A stretch of 41,138 nt of DNA from an archaeon GW2011_AR19 (GTDB lineage Archaea; Nanobdellota; Nanobdellia; Pacearchaeales; GW2011-AR1), in contig JWKY01000004.1 of assembly GCA_000806015.1 (NCBI GenBank), positions 1 through 41,138 of the forward strand. The letters run 5' to 3'. Both the position numbers and the translations under genes were made by a program. Each line of letters opens with the position of its first letter. Within the stretch, counting starts at the first letter, position 1. Under the pieces are notes generated by a model. That model saw only the letters and a list, made by a program, of their open reading frames with translations, was not told the origin of the DNA and did no database searches. This document shows positions 31,074 to 39,400 of this stretch, piece after piece.

Positions 31074-33467
31074 TTATTCAGGATGCCCTCTAAGATACTC
31101 TTGTTTTTCTCTTTCAATTTCCTTTAAGTCTTTTTCAAGTTGTTCTCCCGTTGTTGGCTGATACTTCCTCGGCAATTCGCCTTTTTTTCCTAAAGTTTCA
31201 TCCTCTATTTTTTTTACATAATCTGAAATTTCTTTTGCAGCATCTGCATTTACACTTATGCTGTCAATTCCTTTTTCAACAAGAAATTTCACCATTTCTT
31301 TTTTGCTTCCTGCCTGACCGCAGATGCTTGTTTCAACTTTATGTTTTTTGCAGACTCTTATAACATAATCTAATTGCCTTAAAACTGCAGGATGCATTTC
31401 ATCATATAAATGCTGAACTTGCTCATTTCCTCTGTCAATCGCAAGAATATATTGTGTTAAATCATTTGTTCCAAAACTTATAAAATTAATTTTCTCTTCG
31501 CACAAATCATTTATTATCTGCACTGAAGCAGGAGTCTCAACCATTACTCCTAATTTTGTATCTGAAAAATTAATTTCTCTCAAAACTTGTTTAACCTGCT
31601 TTACTTCTCCGACGGAAATTACCTGAGGAAGCAATAATCCAATTTTTACTTTTTGCTGACTGACTCTCTGAAGAGCTTTTAATTCAGCTTTTAATATTTC
31701 CGGATTTTTAACGCTGAATCTTATTCCATGCATTCCCAACATTGGATTTGCTTCAATTTCTTTTGGAGCGCCGTCTAAATTCTTGAATTCGTCGCTCCTT
31801 ATATCAGAAGTTCTCACCCAAATTTCTTCAAAATATTTTCCTATTTCATTAACTCCCTTAAAGATAATTTCTTCATAATCTTTTATTTTATTTTTCTGCA
31901 AAAAATAATTTGGGTGTTTCCCCGATTCTGCAATTATTCCTTCCATTCTCGTTAATCCAACTGTTTTTATTCCTGTTTTTGCTGCTCTCTGGGCAAAGGT
32001 CGGCAAATCAACAAGCACTTTAATTTTTGTTCTTGTTTGAGCAGTTACGGGCAGAATTTCTTTTTGTTTTGTTTCAGAAATTTTTCCCTTATAAACTTTG
32101 CCGGAATAAGCGTCCATAGTGATAATGTCTCCTTCTTTTAATTTAGCAGTTGCCTCTCTTGTTCCGACGATGCACGGAATTCCCATTTCTCTTGACACAA
32201 TTGCAGCATGCGCTGTCAAACCGCCCTCATCAGTAATTATTCCTGCAGATTTTTGCATAGTAACCACCATATCGGGATTAGTCATCTCTGTAACCAGAAT
32301 ATCTCCTCCTTTTATTTTCTGCAAATCTTTTATTTCTCTGACAATTTTAATTTCTCCAACTGCAATTCCGGGAGAGGCAGCAAGACCGGTTAAAATAATC
32401 TCGCCTTTCAATTCTTCATGCTCTTCTTTCCTGACTCTTTTTTCCAGCGTCGTAATTGGTCTGGTCTGGACAATAAATATTTTAGAATCTTCAATTGCAA
32501 ATTCTATGTCCTGAGGTTTATTGTAATGTTCTTCTAATTTTAATGCGTACTCTGCCAGCATTTTTATTTCATAAGTTGTTAAAACCTGCTCTTTTGATTT
32601 TTCTTCTTTTAATTTAATTATTACATTCTCTCCTGAAGAATTCCTGGTCATTACAATTTTTTTCTCTGATATTTTTTTATCAATAATTTCTAATTCTTTT
32701 GATACCTCATATTTATCAGGCGTTATTCTTCCGGAAACAATCCCCTCGCCCAATCCAAAAACAGCTTCCATAACAACATTCTCGTTTTTGTAATTTGGGT
32801 CTTTTGAAAAGATCACTCCGGACTTGTCTGAATTAATCATTTTCTGAACAACTACTGCTAAGCTCGCTTGCTCATGCTTAAACCCCTTTTTTATCCTGTA
32901 ATAAGTTGCCCTTGAGGTAAAAAGCGACGCAAAACATTTTTTTACTTTTTCTATCAGATCTTCATTTCCTTTTATATTCAAATAAGTATCCTGCTGTCCT
33001 GCAAAACTTGCTTCTGCTAAATCTTCTGTTGTTGCGCTTGAACGAATAGCCACGAAAACAGACTCCGAAATTGCTTCCAAAATCTCCAATGCCCCGCTTT
33101 CTTCAATATCATAATCTGTGACGCTAAGAGTTTCATAAGCTTCTATAATTTCTTTTTTCATCTCTTCCGGGAATTCAGAATTAACAATCAATTCTCTAAT
33201 TTGTTTTGTTGATTCATCTAATTGTTTTGTATCTTCATAATCTATTTTAGATAAAATATTTTTAATTTTATCGTCTAATTTTGCTTTTTTAATAAAATAA
33301 TCATATGCTTGCGCAGTCACCACAAATCCCGGAGGAACGGGAATTTTTAAATTAAATATTTCAGCAAGATTTGCGCCCTTTCCGCCGGCAACAGCTCCGG
33401 AATCTTTATTTAATTCAGAAAACCATTTTACAAAACCTTCACTAATTTCATCCTCTTTCTTTACCAT
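31074..33467 (-). CDS. ppsA: Phosphoenolpyruvate synthase
   Basis: 797 residues, converting pyruvate and ATP to PEP, AMP and phosphate (gluconeogenesis; reversible in some archaea). Domains: N-terminal ATP-grasp (about 1-335; GGKGANLAEI, IRSSATTEDLAEASFAGQQDT, QTRPIT), a swivelling phospho-His domain (about 350-460; GGLTAHAAIVSREMGIPCIVGT with the catalytic His) and a PEP-binding TIM barrel (about 475-770; GLTRMEG, MLGMHGIRF, FISFGTNDLTQ, and the catalytic Cys in SICGQAGS). Usual length. Together with enolase it indicates central carbon flux near PEP. Confidence 0.96.
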   Translation of the reverse strand: MVKKEDEISEGFVKWFSELNKDSGAVAGGKGANLAEIFNLKIPVPPGFVVTAQAYDYFIKKAKLDDKIKNILSKIDYEDTKQLDESTKQIRELIVNSEFPEEMKKEIIEAYETLSVTDYDIEESGALEILEAISESVFVAIRSSATTEDLAEASFAGQQDTYLNIKGNEDLIEKVKKCFASLFTSRATYYRIKKGFKHEQASLAVVVQKMINSDKSGVIFSKDPNYKNENVVMEAVFGLGEGIVSGRITPDKYEVSKELEIIDKKISEKKIVMTRNSSGENVIIKLKEEKSKEQVLTTYEIKMLAEYALKLEEHYNKPQDIEFAIEDSKIFIVQTRPITTLEKRVRKEEHEELKGEIILTGLAASPGIAVGEIKIVREIKDLQKIKGGDILVTEMTNPDMVVTMQKSAGIITDEGGLTAHAAIVSREMGIPCIVGTREATAKLKEGDIITMDAYSGKVYKGKISETKQKEILPVTAQTRTKIKVLVDLPTFAQRAAKTGIKTVGLTRMEGIIAESGKHPNYFLQKNKIKDYEEIIFKGVNEIGKYFEEIWVRTSDIRSDEFKNLDGAPKEIEANPMLGMHGIRFSVKNPEILKAELKALQRVSQQKVKIGLLLPQVISVGEVKQVKQVLREINFSDTKLGVMVETPASVQIINDLCEEKINFISFGTNDLTQYILAIDRGNEQVQHLYDEMHPAVLRQLDYVIRVCKKHKVETSICGQAGSKKEMVKFLVEKGIDSISVNADAAKEISDYVKKIEDETLGKKGELPRKYQPTTGEQLEKDLKEIEREKQEYLRGHPE

Positions 33468-33529
33468 TCATATAAACAATAAAAAGAATTAATAAATGTT
33501 TTTATTCATGAAATTTCATTTTTGAGAAA

Positions 33530-33706
33530 ATGATTAAATTATTCAAGAATAACTTTTTTGATTTTTATTTCCCTTGTAAAAAACCTAAAATATATAAACA
33601 AAAAGAAGTTGAATATTTTATGTGGATTGCAAACACTAACTCAAAAGCAATCAAACTATATAAAAAGCTTAAAATACTTTCAAGTAAAGAGAATAAAATA
33701 AAATGA
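33530..33706 (+). CDS. Small ORF (58 aa) overlapping the hisS start
   Basis: Hand-translated: begins MIKLFKNNFFDFYFP and ends SSKENKIK; basic, with no known domain. Its TGA overlaps the hisS ATG (ATGA), which favours coupling. Against it, a good TATA (tatataaac, about 33591-33599) lies inside the frame and would start hisS mRNA near 33620, leaving only the in-frame Met31 onward (28 codons). Either a real small gene or a leader. Confidence 0.4.
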   Translation: MIKLFKNNFFDFYFPCKKPKIYKQKEVEYFMWIANTNSKAIKLYKKLKILSSKENKIK

Positions 33707-34902
33707 CGACAGAACCAGTTAAAGGATTTAAAGATTATATCGGCGACGAAGCAAAAAAAAGAGCAGAAATAAAAAAAATCTTAGTTGAAACTTTTGAAAA
33801 ATACGGATTTGAGCCTGCTGAAACTCCTGTAATTGAGGCAGAAGAATTTGTCAGGGGCGAGAATGCAAATGACGAAGCAGTTTCAGACATTTACAAACTT
33901 GAAGACAAGGGAAAAAGAAAACTTGCTTTAAGATATGAGTTTACATTTCAATTAAAAAGATTAATGCAAAATAAAAAACTTCCATACAAAAGATATCAGC
34001 TTGGGGAAGTTTTTAGAGACGAGCCTGTTTCTTCCAACAGATTCAGGCAATTTGTTCAAAGCGATGTTGATATTATTGGCTCAACAATTAAAGACGACGC
34101 TGAAATTTTGGCTTTAACTTCAGAAGTTTTGAATAAATTAGGAATTAAATTTAAAATTTATATCGGAAATCGGGCATTATTAAATGAAATTCTTGAAGAG
34201 CTCGGGATTAAATCAGCTCAAAACCAAATTTTAAGAGAAATTGACAAATTAGACAAACTTCCTGAAACAGAAATTAAATCTAATTTAAAAAAATATAAAG
34301 CAGAAAATTTTGTGAATATTTTAAAAAAACCCGAAAAATATTTTGAAAAATATAAAAATTATAAAGACGTCTCTGAATTAAAAAAATTCTGCAAATATTA
34401 TAGAATTGATTTTGTTTTCCAGCCGTCGCTGGTTAGAGGATTAAGTTATTATAACAAAAATGTATTTGAGATTAAAACACATGAGTCAAAATCAAATTCA
34501 GAAAAAATCCAAATTAAGGAAACAATTGTCGGCGGGGGAAGTTATATTTTTAATGGAATTCAAAGCACAGGAATTTCTTTTGGATTAGACAGATTAAGTT
34601 CATTAGCTAAAATAGATTATGAAAAAGAAAAATATCTTATTATTTCTCTTGATAAAGATAAAGAAGCAATAACTCTTGCAAACGAACTAAGAGAAAAAAA
34701 TAAAATAGTTAATTTGTTTTACGGAAAACCTTCAAAAGCTTTGGAATATGCAAATTCATATAAATTTTCCAAAGTGATTTTCGTCGGAGAAAAGGAAATT
34801 AAAAGCAAGAAATTTATGGTTAAAGATATGGAAACAGGGAAAGAAAAACAGGAAGTTTTTCATTCGTCCTTCAAAAACGCAGAACGAAAGAAAGCGCGTT
34901 AA
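33703..34902 (+). CDS. hisS: Histidine-tRNA ligase
   Basis: 399 residues, class II synthetase. Motif-like regions: KGFKDYIGDEAKKRAEIKKIL at the start, YQLGEVFRDEPVSSNRFRQF (motif 2), FVQSDVDIIG, a His-binding RGLSYYNKNVFEI stretch and motif 3 GISFGLDRL. A short C-terminal anticodon-binding domain (about 305-395) is present. It is slightly shorter than bacterial HisS; the final HSSFKNAERKKAR looks like a basic tail. Its ATG sits inside the stop of the small upstream ORF. Confidence 0.94.
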   Translation: MTTEPVKGFKDYIGDEAKKRAEIKKILVETFEKYGFEPAETPVIEAEEFVRGENANDEAVSDIYKLEDKGKRKLALRYEFTFQLKRLMQNKKLPYKRYQLGEVFRDEPVSSNRFRQFVQSDVDIIGSTIKDDAEILALTSEVLNKLGIKFKIYIGNRALLNEILEELGIKSAQNQILREIDKLDKLPETEIKSNLKKYKAENFVNILKKPEKYFEKYKNYKDVSELKKFCKYYRIDFVFQPSLVRGLSYYNKNVFEIKTHESKSNSEKIQIKETIVGGGSYIFNGIQSTGISFGLDRLSSLAKIDYEKEKYLIISLDKDKEAITLANELREKNKIVNLFYGKPSKALEYANSYKFSKVIFVGEKEIKSKKFMVKDMETGKEKQEVFHSSFKNAERKKAR

Positions 34903-34911
34903 AGATTTAAA

Positions 34912-35532
34912 ATGTTCAGCCATTTAACAAAAGAGGAAATAAAACTTTTCAAAAAATTAAACTCCCCTAAAAAAATTCAAGATTATTTAAATACGCTCAA
35001 AATAAATTTTGAAGAAAAAGAGGATACTTGTTTTTCACCGAGAAAAGTTTTGAAAGAGCAAAAATGCCACTGCATTGAGGGAGCTGTTTTAGCTGCAATG
35101 ATTTTAAGATTTCACAGACATAAACCATTAGTAGTTGATTTGACTTCTTCAGAAAAAGACTTTGACCACGTAATAGCCGTATTTAAAAAATACGGGAAAT
35201 GGGGAGCAATATCAAAAACAAACCACCCAGTTCTTAGATATAGAGAACCAGTTTATAATTCAATCAGAGAATTAGTTATGAGTTTTTTTCATGAATATTT
35301 TCTTGACAATGGGAAAAAAACTTTAAGATCTTATACCCATCCAATTAATCTCTCAATCTTTGATAAAAAAGGATGGATGCATTCGCCGGAAGAAATTTGG
35401 TATATCGCTGAACATCTTGCAGAGATTAAACATATTCCAATACTAAATAGAAAACAAATAGCAAACTTAAGAAAAGCTGATAAAATTGAAATAGACGTCG
35501 GGAAAATGACGGAGTGGAAAGATAAAAAATAA
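34912..35532 (+). CDS. Transglutaminase-like protein
   Basis: 206 residues with a Cys-His-type papain-like core: the catalytic Cys lies in CHCIEGAVLAAMILRFH (Cys54), and a His in DFDHVIAVF follows an aspartate-rich strand. Then GKWGAISKTNHPVLRYREPVYNSIREL and SFFHEYFLDNGKKTLRSYTHPINL are hallmark segments of a conserved uncharacterised family. Predicted to act on peptide or amide bonds; substrate unknown. It starts 9 nt after hisS ends. Confidence 0.75.
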   Translation: MFSHLTKEEIKLFKKLNSPKKIQDYLNTLKINFEEKEDTCFSPRKVLKEQKCHCIEGAVLAAMILRFHRHKPLVVDLTSSEKDFDHVIAVFKKYGKWGAISKTNHPVLRYREPVYNSIRELVMSFFHEYFLDNGKKTLRSYTHPINLSIFDKKGWMHSPEEIWYIAEHLAEIKHIPILNRKQIANLRKADKIEIDVGKMTEWKDKK

Positions 35533-35573
35533 AAATAATTCCTGCTTGGATAGAGCCGAATTAACCTCAATCA

Positions 35574-36713
35574 TCAAGGAATAATTTCAGGTCCAAAATA
35601 TTTTTCATATTCAAAATCTTTTTCTGAAATAATTTCAGAATTAATCAGCTTTTTTATTTTAGGGATTCTTTTTTTTATTCCTTCAATTAAATTAATTATT
35701 GTTTTGCAGATTAATTTTTGACCTTCAGCCGGCCAGAGTTTTGCATAATGTGAATATAAGCATCTGCCTCCGCAAATTTCATAATAATTGCATTTATTAC
35801 ATGGTTCACCAGCACAATGAATTTGCTTTAAATTTTTAATATCTGTATTTAAATCTCCGCAATAAAAATTTTTTACGCTGTTTATTATCGGACAGGCAGA
35901 AATTTTTCCGGTTGTTGTGATAGTATAGTTTGCATAACCTGCTCCGCAGGGCAATTTAGATTTTTTATTATTATAAAGCGTGTCAAAAATTCCTATAAAC
36001 GGATAAATTTTTAACACTTTGCCATTTTTCTCCAGAGGAGATCCCTTTGGGTTCATTTTTTCAACCCAGAAATCAAGCAATTTATTTATTGAATTGTTAT
36101 ATTCTTCTGCGAATTTTGTAAAATTTTTTAAATTAAAATCATTTTTGTAAAATCCCGCATCTAATTGCCAGTGAATTGAATCAAAAATTCCCTCTTTAAT
36201 TAATTTAATTATGTGTTTTGTTTGCTCATAAATATCTGGAAAAGAAATTGTCATTCTTGCGACGATTTCCCCAGTGTATCCTCTTTCTCGTATGTTTTTT
36301 ATGTTGTTTATTATTGCATCATAAATCCCGTTTCCGCGGTTGTGCTCAGTTCTTTTTTTGTCCCCATCTATTGAAATCAACATTTTGTCTATTTTATGAA
36401 GATATTTTTCAGGAATATTTTTCAAAAATAATCCATTTGATTGAATGTGAAATTTTGCATTGATATTATCCATTAAAAGTTTTATTTTATCTAATTTCAT
36501 AAGAGGCTCCCCGCCATAAAAAATTAAAACAGGATTTTCATCTTTTTTTAAAAAATTTTTTATTTTTTCTATATCAACAACAGAATCCCATGGAGCATCT
36601 AAATCATAATCCCATTTTTTGTCCAAACCATTATCAAATTCATTCATTGATTTTTCATAGCAGTATTTGCATTTAAGATTGCATATTTCTGTTAAAATAA
36701 TATGAAAGTGCAT
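35574..36713 (-). CDS. Radical SAM/SPASM enzyme (AF0577-like)
   Basis: 379 residues. The [4Fe-4S] radical SAM motif is CNLKCKYCYE (Cys11, Cys15, Cys18), followed by FYGGEPLM. The C-terminal third has a Cys cluster typical of a SPASM domain (LPCGAGYANYTITTTGKISACPII, GEPCNKCNYYEICGGRCLY). The closest family pattern I know is a putative archaeal peptide-modifying rSAM group. It starts inside the stop codon of the glutaminase gene, so is co-translated with it; no obvious small peptide substrate is visible nearby. Confidence 0.85.
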   Translation of the reverse strand: MHFHIILTEICNLKCKYCYEKSMNEFDNGLDKKWDYDLDAPWDSVVDIEKIKNFLKKDENPVLIFYGGEPLMKLDKIKLLMDNINAKFHIQSNGLFLKNIPEKYLHKIDKMLISIDGDKKRTEHNRGNGIYDAIINNIKNIRERGYTGEIVARMTISFPDIYEQTKHIIKLIKEGIFDSIHWQLDAGFYKNDFNLKNFTKFAEEYNNSINKLLDFWVEKMNPKGSPLEKNGKVLKIYPFIGIFDTLYNNKKSKLPCGAGYANYTITTTGKISACPIINSVKNFYCGDLNTDIKNLKQIHCAGEPCNKCNYYEICGGRCLYSHYAKLWPAEGQKLICKTIINLIEGIKKRIPKIKKLINSEIISEKDFEYEKYFGPEIIP

Positions 36714-37369
36714 TATCCTTCTTTGCAGAAATAATTTATAAGTTCTTTGTTTCTAACTTCCGGGTGAAATAAAACTCCGTAAATTGGTTTTATCTTGTGT
36801 TTTATTGCCTGAGGAATTTTAAACTCTTTACTCCCGACCTCGCACGGGTTATTATATAATTTAAATTTCTCCCTACCACGAAGTCGCTCGGAACTTGCGA
36901 AAACTTCAAACTCGTTATTAATAACTGCGTAATTGTGCAGCAGATAAACCTCTTTTAGCGACGGCTCAAAATTTAAAAATTTTTTCTCAAATTGAATTTT
37001 TATCTGTCCTATTTCTTTGTTTTCAACAAGAACCCCTCCAAAAATCAGTGAAAGAATCTGCATTCCTCCGCAAATTCCAAGAATTGGCTTCTCCCCGAGG
37101 GATGACGCTGCTGCGCCTTTTAATTTTGGAAGTTTTATCCATTTAAAATAATCTAAATTTTCCAGATATTCATTGTCTTTTAAAGAAGTTCCGCAAATAA
37201 TTATTTTTTCTAATTTTTTATTCAGGAGTTCTTTGTCTGTGATTTTTTTATAATAAATTGTTTGATATTCAATTTTTTCTTTTCTTAAGATGTCTTCAAT
37301 TGGTTTTACAAATTCCAAATAATGCAATCTTTCTTCGCAGATGTTAATTATTAAAATCATTTTATTCAA
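36713..37369 (-). CDS. Class I glutamine amidotransferase with in-frame element insert
   Basis: 218 residues. The triad Cys100 (GICGGMQ), His202 and Glu204 (LFHPEV) marks a class I glutaminase that releases ammonia from glutamine. Residues about 159-181 (ERLRGREKFKLYNN and the following residues) are encoded by a copy of the GC-rich palindromic element; related enzymes join the flanking segments directly. Overlap with the Dph6-like gene upstream and the radical SAM gene downstream suggests it feeds ammonia to one of them. Confidence 0.85.
   Translation of the reverse strand: MNKMILIINICEERLHYLEFVKPIEDILRKEKIEYQTIYYKKITDKELLNKKLEKIIICGTSLKDNEYLENLDYFKWIKLPKLKGAAASSLGEKPILGICGGMQILSLIFGGVLVENKEIGQIKIQFEKKFLNFEPSLKEVYLLHNYAVINNEFEVFASSERLRGREKFKLYNNPCEVGSKEFKIPQAIKHKIKPIYGVLFHPEVRNKELINYFCKEG
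36836..36891 (-). repeat. GC-rich palindromic element inside a CDS (copy B)
   Basis: GACCTCGCACGG (36836-36847) and CACGAAGTCGCTCGG (36877-36891) match copy A at 4821-4876 exactly in both end blocks, with the same 56-nt length and 45 of 56 identical positions overall. The AT-rich middle has diverged while the open frame is kept. It sits within the amidotransferase gene and adds about 20 residues without breaking the frame. Confidence 0.75.
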
Positions 37370-38033
37370 CTTCCAATTCCATTTTCCAGGAATTTTCTCC
37401 GGTTGAAGAAATTCGTTTATTAATAATATTAAATTCTTTTTTAAATAAAGGGCAATTTAATACAAAAGTTTCAAATTCTCCGCCCTCACCGGCAGGATTA
37501 ATTTTATATTTTTGAGAGATTTTTTTCAGTTCGTTAATAAATTCAGAATTTATCTCTTTTCCAAGAAAAGATTCATCTAAAGGGTACGCAGAAACTCCAG
37601 TTAAAATTGTTTTGAATTTATTTTGAATTAATTCAGCGAGGTATTCTTCTTCGTTTTTTTGCCAAAGAGGATTAAAGCACTCTAAATTTAATTTATCGCA
37701 GATTTTTTGTATTCTTGAACTTTGATAAATGCTTTGAATTGCCCCCGTAACTATTCCTTCAATTTTATATTTTTTAATAGCTTTTTGGATTGCTTTTTCT
37801 AAATCTTTTAATTCCTCTTCTTTTTCTCCTTTTGTTTTTTGAATGATTAACGGAATTTCCATAATTTGCGCTTGTTTTTTAACCTGTTTTATTGAAGGAG
37901 TATGGAACATATAAGATTCCGGATTTTTAGAAAAAATTGAAATTAAACAAGTTAACTCATATCCAAATTCTTTTGCAAGCCAGGCTGAATATGTTGAATC
38001 TTTTCCTCCTGAAAATAAAATTCCAAGTTTCAT
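37362..38033 (-). CDS. dph6: Diphthine-ammonia ligase-like PP-loop ATPase (Dph6/DUF71)
   Basis: 223 residues with the PP-loop SGGKDS (8-13) at the N-terminus and the C-terminal signature NPAGEGGEFETFVLNCPLF. Dph6 performs the final amidation of diphthine on elongation factor 2, using ammonium and ATP. The glutaminase gene overlaps its 3' end by 8 nt, suggesting that here ammonia comes from glutamine. DUF71 also has other members, so diphthamide function is likely but not certain. Confidence 0.85.
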   Translation of the reverse strand: MKLGILFSGGKDSTYSAWLAKEFGYELTCLISIFSKNPESYMFHTPSIKQVKKQAQIMEIPLIIQKTKGEKEEELKDLEKAIQKAIKKYKIEGIVTGAIQSIYQSSRIQKICDKLNLECFNPLWQKNEEEYLAELIQNKFKTILTGVSAYPLDESFLGKEINSEFINELKKISQKYKINPAGEGGEFETFVLNCPLFKKEFNIINKRISSTGENSWKMELEVE

Positions 38034-38093
38034 ATTTTTAAATCTATTTGGAAGTATATAAATTTTTAAAAACTAAATCAAAGATAAAGGAAT

Positions 38094-38444
38094 ATGAAAA
38101 CACAATTGTGGATGCTTGATTATGGGTATAAAGTAAGAGTATTGGATGGTAAAAATAAATATAAAATAGGATATATTGTAATGGACTCCAGATTTGGAGA
38201 TGTTGGAATAAACACTGCAAAAAAACCAGATAGAAATTATCAAATACGTGAACACCCTTCAAACTTAGAGATTATTTCTATGGAAAATCCGCATAATATA
38301 AAACCTTTATTTAATAATGATTTATCTAATTTTGATATGGCTAAATTAATGCTCTTGATTCATACTCCAAAAATAGTATTAGAAAACCAGAAATATTTTG
38401 ATAAACAAGAAATAGAATATGCAGAATCATCTATTAAAAATTAA
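38094..38444 (+). CDS. Hypothetical protein (116 aa)
   Basis: A small protein with a strand-rich N-terminus (WMLDYGYKVRVLDGKNKYKIGYIVMDSRFGD) and a helical C-terminal half. Not recognised. A TATA (gtatataaattt, about 38055-38066) lies roughly 33 nt upstream. It is divergent from dph6 and convergent with scpA. Its frame and promoter spacing make it a plausible gene. Confidence 0.6.
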   Translation: MKTQLWMLDYGYKVRVLDGKNKYKIGYIVMDSRFGDVGINTAKKPDRNYQIREHPSNLEIISMENPHNIKPLFNNDLSNFDMAKLMLLIHTPKIVLENQKYFDKQEIEYAESSIKN

Positions 38445-38459
38445 AATGATTTATTTTTT

Positions 38460-39305
38460 TTAATTCTTTTCTATGCTCTCTTTTACATCCCCTTCAATAT
38501 TTTCAACTTCTCTTTTCAATTCTTTAAAAGGATCGCCGTTATGCTCCCAAAAAGTTTTCCTTTCCCAAATATAAATATCTTCAAAATGAGCGTTTTGCTC
38601 AAGCCAAATTTTTTTTTGATGCTCTAAATACAATAAAGGCGCAAAAGAAAAAATTCTCCCGAGTTTTTCCTCTCCGGCTAAACTATCATAATGGATTCTT
38701 TTTTCATTTTTATTTTCTTCAAGAGAATAAATTATTTTTGAGAAAAGCTGTTTTATTTTATCACTTATACTTAATTTTCTTTTTGGAAATGAAAGTCCAA
38801 CTTCCCTTATTGCGTTGCTTTTTACAATTTCTTTTTTGATTCTTCTGTTCTCTGTTATAATCGCTTTGTTCAATGCTTCCATAAGTTCTTTTAAACTGAC
38901 TCTTTTAAAACGCGGCATTGGAGATTTAGGAATTAATTCCGGAATTTGCTCGTCTAATTCAATTCTTTCCAGTTTTTTGCTGTTCAAAAATTCTTTTTTT
39001 CCAAATAAAATTTCATCTATGCTTTTTATATATTCATTAAGCAGAATTTCCGATTTGATTCTCAACAAAAGCGACGCTGCTAAAAGAACTTTGCTTGATA
39101 TAAAAAAATCTGCTTCTTCTAATTTTTGGAGCGTCTCAAGATATTTTTCTGTTAAAATCATTATATCAATATCCCAAGGATTTAATTGTTCTGTATTAAT
39201 TAAATCATAAATAATTTCCTGCCAGCCAATCTCCCGATTAAACAAAATATTATGAACTTGCTCCTGCTTTACATTTGGTTGTATTTGCAATATCTCTTTT
39301 TCCAT
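38460..39305 (-). CDS. scpA: Segregation and condensation protein A
   Basis: 281 residues, the kleisin of the Smc-ScpAB chromosome-organising complex. The N-terminal signature is REIGWQEIIYDLINTEQLNPWDIDIMILTEKYLETL, then LLAASLLLRIKSEILL, and the C-terminal winged helix ends LLYLEHQKKIWLEQNAHFEDI. ScpB is not adjacent. It is divergent from the DGR-like target gene. Confidence 0.92.
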   Translation of the reverse strand: MEKEILQIQPNVKQEQVHNILFNREIGWQEIIYDLINTEQLNPWDIDIMILTEKYLETLQKLEEADFFISSKVLLAASLLLRIKSEILLNEYIKSIDEILFGKKEFLNSKKLERIELDEQIPELIPKSPMPRFKRVSLKELMEALNKAIITENRRIKKEIVKSNAIREVGLSFPKRKLSISDKIKQLFSKIIYSLEENKNEKRIHYDSLAGEEKLGRIFSFAPLLYLEHQKKIWLEQNAHFEDIYIWERKTFWEHNGDPFKELKREVENIEGDVKESIEKN

Positions 39306-39364
39306 AGTTTATAGAAGAAAAACGAGTTTTAAAGAAAGATTATTAATTTTAAAAGAGTAACATG

Positions 39365-39380
39365 GGGAAAGTTTAAATAG
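39365..39380 (+). promoter_or_regulatory. BRE/TATA promoter of the DGR-like target gene
   Basis: The sequence ggggaaagtttaaatag gives a BRE followed by TTTAAATAG (39372-39380), about 25 nt before the ATG at 39401: a strong leaderless promoter. The same BRE/TATA is found before vapB and at 40641-40657. Confidence 0.65.
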
Positions 39381-39400
39381 GGAGGAACTCTTTTATAATT

